DNA of 44,609 bases from Streptosporangiales bacterium (GTDB taxonomy: Bacteria; Actinomycetota; Actinomycetes; Streptosporangiales; Streptosporangiaceae). Made by a program: the position numbers and the translations under genes. Under the pieces are notes generated by a model, which saw only the letters and a list, made by a program, of their open reading frames with translations, had not been told where the DNA came from and made no database searches. Where the stretch lies: positions 1-44,609 of the forward strand of contig WHSL01000021.1 in NCBI GenBank assembly GCA_009380095.1, read 5' to 3'. Shown one piece after another: positions 41,652 to 44,609 of this stretch; within the stretch, counting starts at the first letter, position 1, and every line of letters begins with the position of its first letter.

Positions 41652-42697
41652 ACCGATGCCCTCCCCGCCGATATCCCCGGATGACCGTGACCGCCCTCGC
41701 CCTGACGGCCGTCTTAGCCGTCGGCGCCTGCGGAGGTGGCGGCGACGCCAAGGCCGCCGGCGACACGATCGAGCTCGGCCTGCCCACCGGCGTGATCAGC
41801 TTCGCCAACTCGGACGTCGTCGTGGCCGACAAGCGCGGCTTCTTCCGCGAGGCGGGCATCACGGTGCGGTGGAAGAACTTCAGGTCCGGCGTGTCCGTGG
41901 TGCAGGGCGTCGTCGGCGGGTCGCTGGACGTCGGCGGCGCCAGCATCGAGCCGGTGGTCAACGCGTCGGCGCGCGGAGGCGGGCTCGCCGTCATCGGCGC
42001 GTACGCGGACCGGCTGACCGTCTCGATGGTGACGCCGAAGAGCATCGCCCAGCCCGCCGGCCTGCGCGGGAAGCGCCTCGGGGTGCAGGAGATCGGGGCG
42101 TTCCGCGAGGTCATGACCCGGATGGTGCTGCAGGACGCGGGCCTCACCCGCGACGACGTGGAGTACGTCCCGGTGGACGCGCAGGCCTACGTCGGCGCGC
42201 TCGACCAGGGCCGGATCTCATCGGCCATCCTGCAGACCGAGCAGGCGGTCGCCGCCCAGCGGAAGAACCCCGGGCTGCACCGGCTCGCCGACCTGAACGC
42301 GCTCAACCCCGACTACTTCTACGGCGCGTACTTCGTGTCCAAGCCGTGGCTGCAGGAGAACCGCGAGCTGGCGACGCGCTTCGTCACCGCGATCACCAAG
42401 GCGCACCGGTTCATGTACGCCAACCGCGCGGAGAGCGTGAAGATCATCGCGGCCGCCACCGAGTTCGAGCCGGCCGTGATCGACGAGGCGTACGAGCAAC
42501 TGCTCGTCAAGCAGGGCGTCTTCCCGGTCAACGACGGGCTCGACCCCACCCGGCTGGGCAAGACCGTCGAGCAGATGCGGCAGTACAAGATCCTCGAGGG
42601 CCCGGCGCCCGACCTGAACGCGTTCGTCGACCGCGGCCCGATCGGCGCGGCGGTCAAGCAGCTCGGCCCGATGACGGGAGATCCCCGATGGCACTGA
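41648..42697 (+). CDS. Substrate-binding lipoprotein, NitT/TauT family
   Basis: 349 residues from the ATG at 41648, overlapping the permease stop as ATGA. The signal peptide ends in lipobox AVGAC followed by GGGG. The mature domain has IELGLPTGVISFANSDVVVADKRGFFREAGI, GVVGGSLDVGGAS and a hinge around VPVDAQAYVGALDQGRISSAILQ. This is the NMT1/SsuA-like type II binding fold. Relatives bind sulfonates, nitrate, pyrimidine precursors or aromatic acids; the ligand here is unknown. Its 3' end overlaps the alcohol dehydrogenase start by 10 bp, so import and oxidation are linked. Confidence 0.93.
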   Translation: MNRCPPRRYPRMTVTALALTAVLAVGACGGGGDAKAAGDTIELGLPTGVISFANSDVVVADKRGFFREAGITVRWKNFRSGVSVVQGVVGGSLDVGGASIEPVVNASARGGGLAVIGAYADRLTVSMVTPKSIAQPAGLRGKRLGVQEIGAFREVMTRMVLQDAGLTRDDVEYVPVDAQAYVGALDQGRISSAILQTEQAVAAQRKNPGLHRLADLNALNPDYFYGAYFVSKPWLQENRELATRFVTAITKAHRFMYANRAESVKIIAAATEFEPAVIDEAYEQLLVKQGVFPVNDGLDPTRLGKTVEQMRQYKILEGPAPDLNAFVDRGPIGAAVKQLGPMTGDPRWH

Positions 42698-43761
42698 CGC
42701 CGCCTGCCACCATGCGTGCCGCCGTGCTGTACGGCCCCGGCGACATCCGGGTCGTGGAGCGTGCGGTGCCCGAGCCGGGGCCGGGTGAGGTGCTGGTCCG
42801 GGTCGCGATGTGCGGGACCTGCGGCACCGACCTGAAGATCCTCGACGGGCACTTCCCGCAGACGCCGCCGTACGGGGACTTCGTGCCCGGCCACGAGTGG
42901 GCCGGGACCGTGATGGCCTGCGGCGCGACGGTTGACGAGTTCAGCCCCGGGGACCGCGTCTGCATCGAGGCGCACAGCGGCTGCGGGCGCTGCGACAACT
43001 GCCTCACCGGCCGCTACACCGCCTGCCTGAACTACGCGAACGCGGCGAAGGGGCACCGCGCCAGCGGCATGACCGCCGACGGCGGCTTCGCCGAGTACGC
43101 GCTACACAACTCGAACGCGCTCTACCGGATGCCCGCCTCGGTGTCGTTCGAGGACGCCGTGCTCATCACCACCGCGGGCACCGGGCTCTACGGGCTGGAC
43201 GTGGCCGGTGGCTACATCGCCGGGCAGGACGTCGTGGTGTTCGGGCCCGGGCCGGTCGGCCTGATGACCGTGCAGCTGTGCACCGCGCTGGCCGCCAACC
43301 GGGTGATCCTCGTCGGGACCCGGGCCTCCCGGCTGGAGGCCGGGCGCCGGCTCGGCGCCACGCACATCGTCAACGCGCGGGAGACCGATCCGGTCAAGGA
43401 GATCCTCGAGCTCACCGACGGGCACGGCGCCGACGTGTCGATCGAGGCGTCCGGCGGCGCGGACGCACCCCAGCAGTGCGCGGAGGTCACCAAGCGGGCG
43501 GGCCGGATCGTGGTGGTCGCGTACTACGCGGACCGGGTCACCTTCGACCTGTCGGCGGTGGTCCGCAAGGACATCAGCATCTACACGTCCCGGGGCGAGG
43601 GCGGCAACAACGTGAAGCGCGCCGTGGCGATGGCGGCGGCCGGGCGGCTGCGCGGCGCCGAGCTGGTGACGCACCGGATCCCCTTGGACGAGGTCGCCGA
43701 GGCGTTCCGGATCGTCCGGGAACGCGACGGCGACCCCATCAAGGTGGTGGTCACACCCTGA
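42688..43761 (+). CDS. Zinc-dependent medium-chain alcohol dehydrogenase
   Basis: 357 residues from the ATG at 42688, with GGGAG seven bases upstream, overlapping the binding-protein gene. Catalytic zinc ligands are Cys in MCGTCGTD and His-Glu in PGHEWAG. The four structural-zinc cysteines are in CGRCDNCLTGRYTAC. The NAD(P) motif is GPGPVGLMTVQ. It belongs to the threonine/sorbitol dehydrogenase-like branch, which oxidises secondary alcohols or polyols. As the last gene of an importer operon it probably oxidises the imported compound or an early product. It might explain the substrate class. Confidence 0.94.
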   Translation: MALTPPATMRAAVLYGPGDIRVVERAVPEPGPGEVLVRVAMCGTCGTDLKILDGHFPQTPPYGDFVPGHEWAGTVMACGATVDEFSPGDRVCIEAHSGCGRCDNCLTGRYTACLNYANAAKGHRASGMTADGGFAEYALHNSNALYRMPASVSFEDAVLITTAGTGLYGLDVAGGYIAGQDVVVFGPGPVGLMTVQLCTALAANRVILVGTRASRLEAGRRLGATHIVNARETDPVKEILELTDGHGADVSIEASGGADAPQQCAEVTKRAGRIVVVAYYADRVTFDLSAVVRKDISIYTSRGEGGNNVKRAVAMAAAGRLRGAELVTHRIPLDEVAEAFRIVRERDGDPIKVVVTP

Positions 43762-43777
43762 TCAATGTCTTCTGGGG

Positions 43778-44284
43778 CTAGCCGAGTTGGCGGAGGAGGG
43801 CGGCGCAGAACGCCGGCAGGTCGGCGGGCGTCCGGGAGGTGATGAGGTTGCCGTCCTCGACGACCTCCTTGTCCACCCAGGTGGCCCCGGCGTTCTCCAG
43901 GTCGGTACGGATCGAGTGGAACGAGGTCACCGTCTTGCCACGGACGACGTCGGCCTCGGCCAGCACCCAGCCGGCGTGGCAGATGGCCGCCACCGGCTTG
44001 CCACTGTCGAATGCCGCGCGGGTGAGCGCGACGAGCTTCTTGTCCGTGCGTACCTTGTCCGGCGAATAGCCGCCCGGCACGACAACGGCGTCGAACTCGT
44101 CCGCCCGGACGTCACTCGAGCCCTGTTCGACCGTGACCTTCGCACCCTTCTTGCCGGTGACCTGCTTGCCCTTGGCCATGCCGACGATGACCGCCTCATG
44201 GCCCGCCTTGCGTACGTCGTCGTACGGCACCTGGAACTCGGAATCCTCGAAGATCTCGTCGACGAGGAACGCCACCTTGGCCAT
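43778..44284 (-). CDS. PfpI/DJ-1 family protein (type 1 glutamine amidotransferase-like)
   Basis: 168 residues, normal for the PfpI/YhbO group. The nucleophile-elbow cysteine is in AAICHAGWVLAEADVVRGK, with the conserved Glu near residue 15 in DEIFEDSEFQVPYDD and VVVPGGYSPD upstream. Members are reported as proteases, glyoxalases or protein/nucleotide deglycases in stress protection. It converges with the alcohol dehydrogenase (16-bp gap). Confidence 0.94.
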   Translation of the reverse strand: MAKVAFLVDEIFEDSEFQVPYDDVRKAGHEAVIVGMAKGKQVTGKKGAKVTVEQGSSDVRADEFDAVVVPGGYSPDKVRTDKKLVALTRAAFDSGKPVAAICHAGWVLAEADVVRGKTVTSFHSIRTDLENAGATWVDKEVVEDGNLITSRTPADLPAFCAALLRQLG

Positions 44285-44347
44285 CGTCGCGCCTTCCTTA
44301 CCGGGTGGAGGCCTGCAGTCGGCAGACCTTCATACCCAGGACGGGCC

Positions 44348-44609
44348 TCAGTAGTCGGCGGGGCGCTCGGTGCTCTCGAAGGGGAAGCGGCGGCGGAAGT
44401 CGTCGGTGGCCTCCTCCATGGTCACGAAGCTCACCCCGGAGTGCTCGGCGAAGTAGCCGAGGATGCGCTCCAGCATGAGCAGGACCTGCGGGCGGCCGGA
44501 GACGTCCGGGTGCAGGGTCATGCCGTACACGGCGTAGTCGAGCTCGCGGTAGACCCAGTCGAACTGGTCCCGCCAGAGCTGCTCGATGTCACGCGGGTTC
44601 ACGAAGCCG
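44348..44609 (-). CDS. Polysaccharide deacetylase-like protein (partial, 5' end outside window)
   Basis: At least 87 residues; the frame stays open to the last base, so the N-terminal catalytic part lies beyond the window. The visible end contains [26 protein letters not shown], then a long helix [14 protein letters not shown] and [18 protein letters not shown]. This matches the C-terminal part of NodB-fold polysaccharide deacetylases of the PuuE/peptidoglycan deacetylase type, in which LHP supplies the late catalytic His. The zinc-binding motifs are not in view. It reads away from the window edge and ends 63 bp before the PfpI gene start. Confidence 0.8.
   Translation of the reverse strand, partial: GFVNPRDIEQLWRDQFDWVYRELDYAVYGMTLHPDVSGRPQVLLMLERILGYFAEHSGVSFVTMEEATDDFRRRFPFESTERPADY

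Overview
The window is high-GC (roughly 70% G+C by eye), densely coded actinomycete chromosome. GTG starts and possible leaderless starts are common. The gene content (DUF574-type methyltransferase, single-chain acyl-CoA carboxylase, NarL/DesK-type two-component system, GlpF-GlpK-GlpD set) fits a filamentous actinomycete, perhaps Streptosporangiales, but the species cannot be named from the sequence. No rRNA, tRNA, insertion sequence, phage gene or CRISPR array was seen.

Layout. 0-5.5 kb (minus strand): a sensor kinase and NarL-type regulator, followed by a MacB/FtsX-type ABC ATPase and permease. 5.6-8.4 kb: a small membrane protein converging on a Baeyer-Villiger-type monooxygenase, which is divergent from a TetR regulator with a tandem operator between them. 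8.5-9.8 kb: a site-2 (M50) protease. 9.8-10.5 kb: a poorly coding, structured stretch leading into an orphan EnvZ-type kinase (10.5-11.8 kb). 11.8-22.6 kb: the most coherent accessory block. It encodes an LDH2-family dehydrogenase, a ThDP-dependent decarboxylase-like enzyme, an acyl-CoA dehydrogenase, a complete iron/phosphonate-type ABC importer, a D-2-hydroxyacid dehydrogenase and two paralogous GntR/FadR regulators. It looks like an uptake and catabolic cluster for a 2-hydroxy or 2-oxo acid. An ATGCAA/TTGCAT motif recurs at its divergent promoter and upstream of one regulator. 22.8-28.1 kb: a large P-loop-like protein of unknown function and a 1095-residue single-chain acyl-CoA carboxylase. 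28.2-33.8 kb: a HAD phosphatase, a pterin carbinolamine dehydratase, a GlxA-type AraC regulator divergent from an MFS transporter, and a MarR regulator coupled to a drug-type MFS exporter. 33.8-38.0 kb: glycerol use (glpF-glpK divergent from glpD). The GlpD product appears to lack about 35 internal residues that are normally conserved. 38.1-40.0 kb: an unusual RHH-HTH-RHH DNA-binding protein, a DUF574 methyltransferase and a small membrane protein. 40.1-43.8 kb: a tightly overlapping SsuB/TauB-type importer operon ending in a zinc alcohol dehydrogenase. 43.8-44.6 kb: a PfpI/DJ-1 protein and the C-terminal part of a polysaccharide deacetylase that runs off the window.

The best candidate for an undescribed system is the 11.8-22.6 kb cluster. 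Two stereochemically complementary 2-hydroxyacid dehydrogenase families flank a 2-oxo-acid ThDP enzyme and a dedicated importer. This layout resembles the logic of known sulfolactate (ComC/SlcC) interconversion, but the substrate cannot be read from the sequence.
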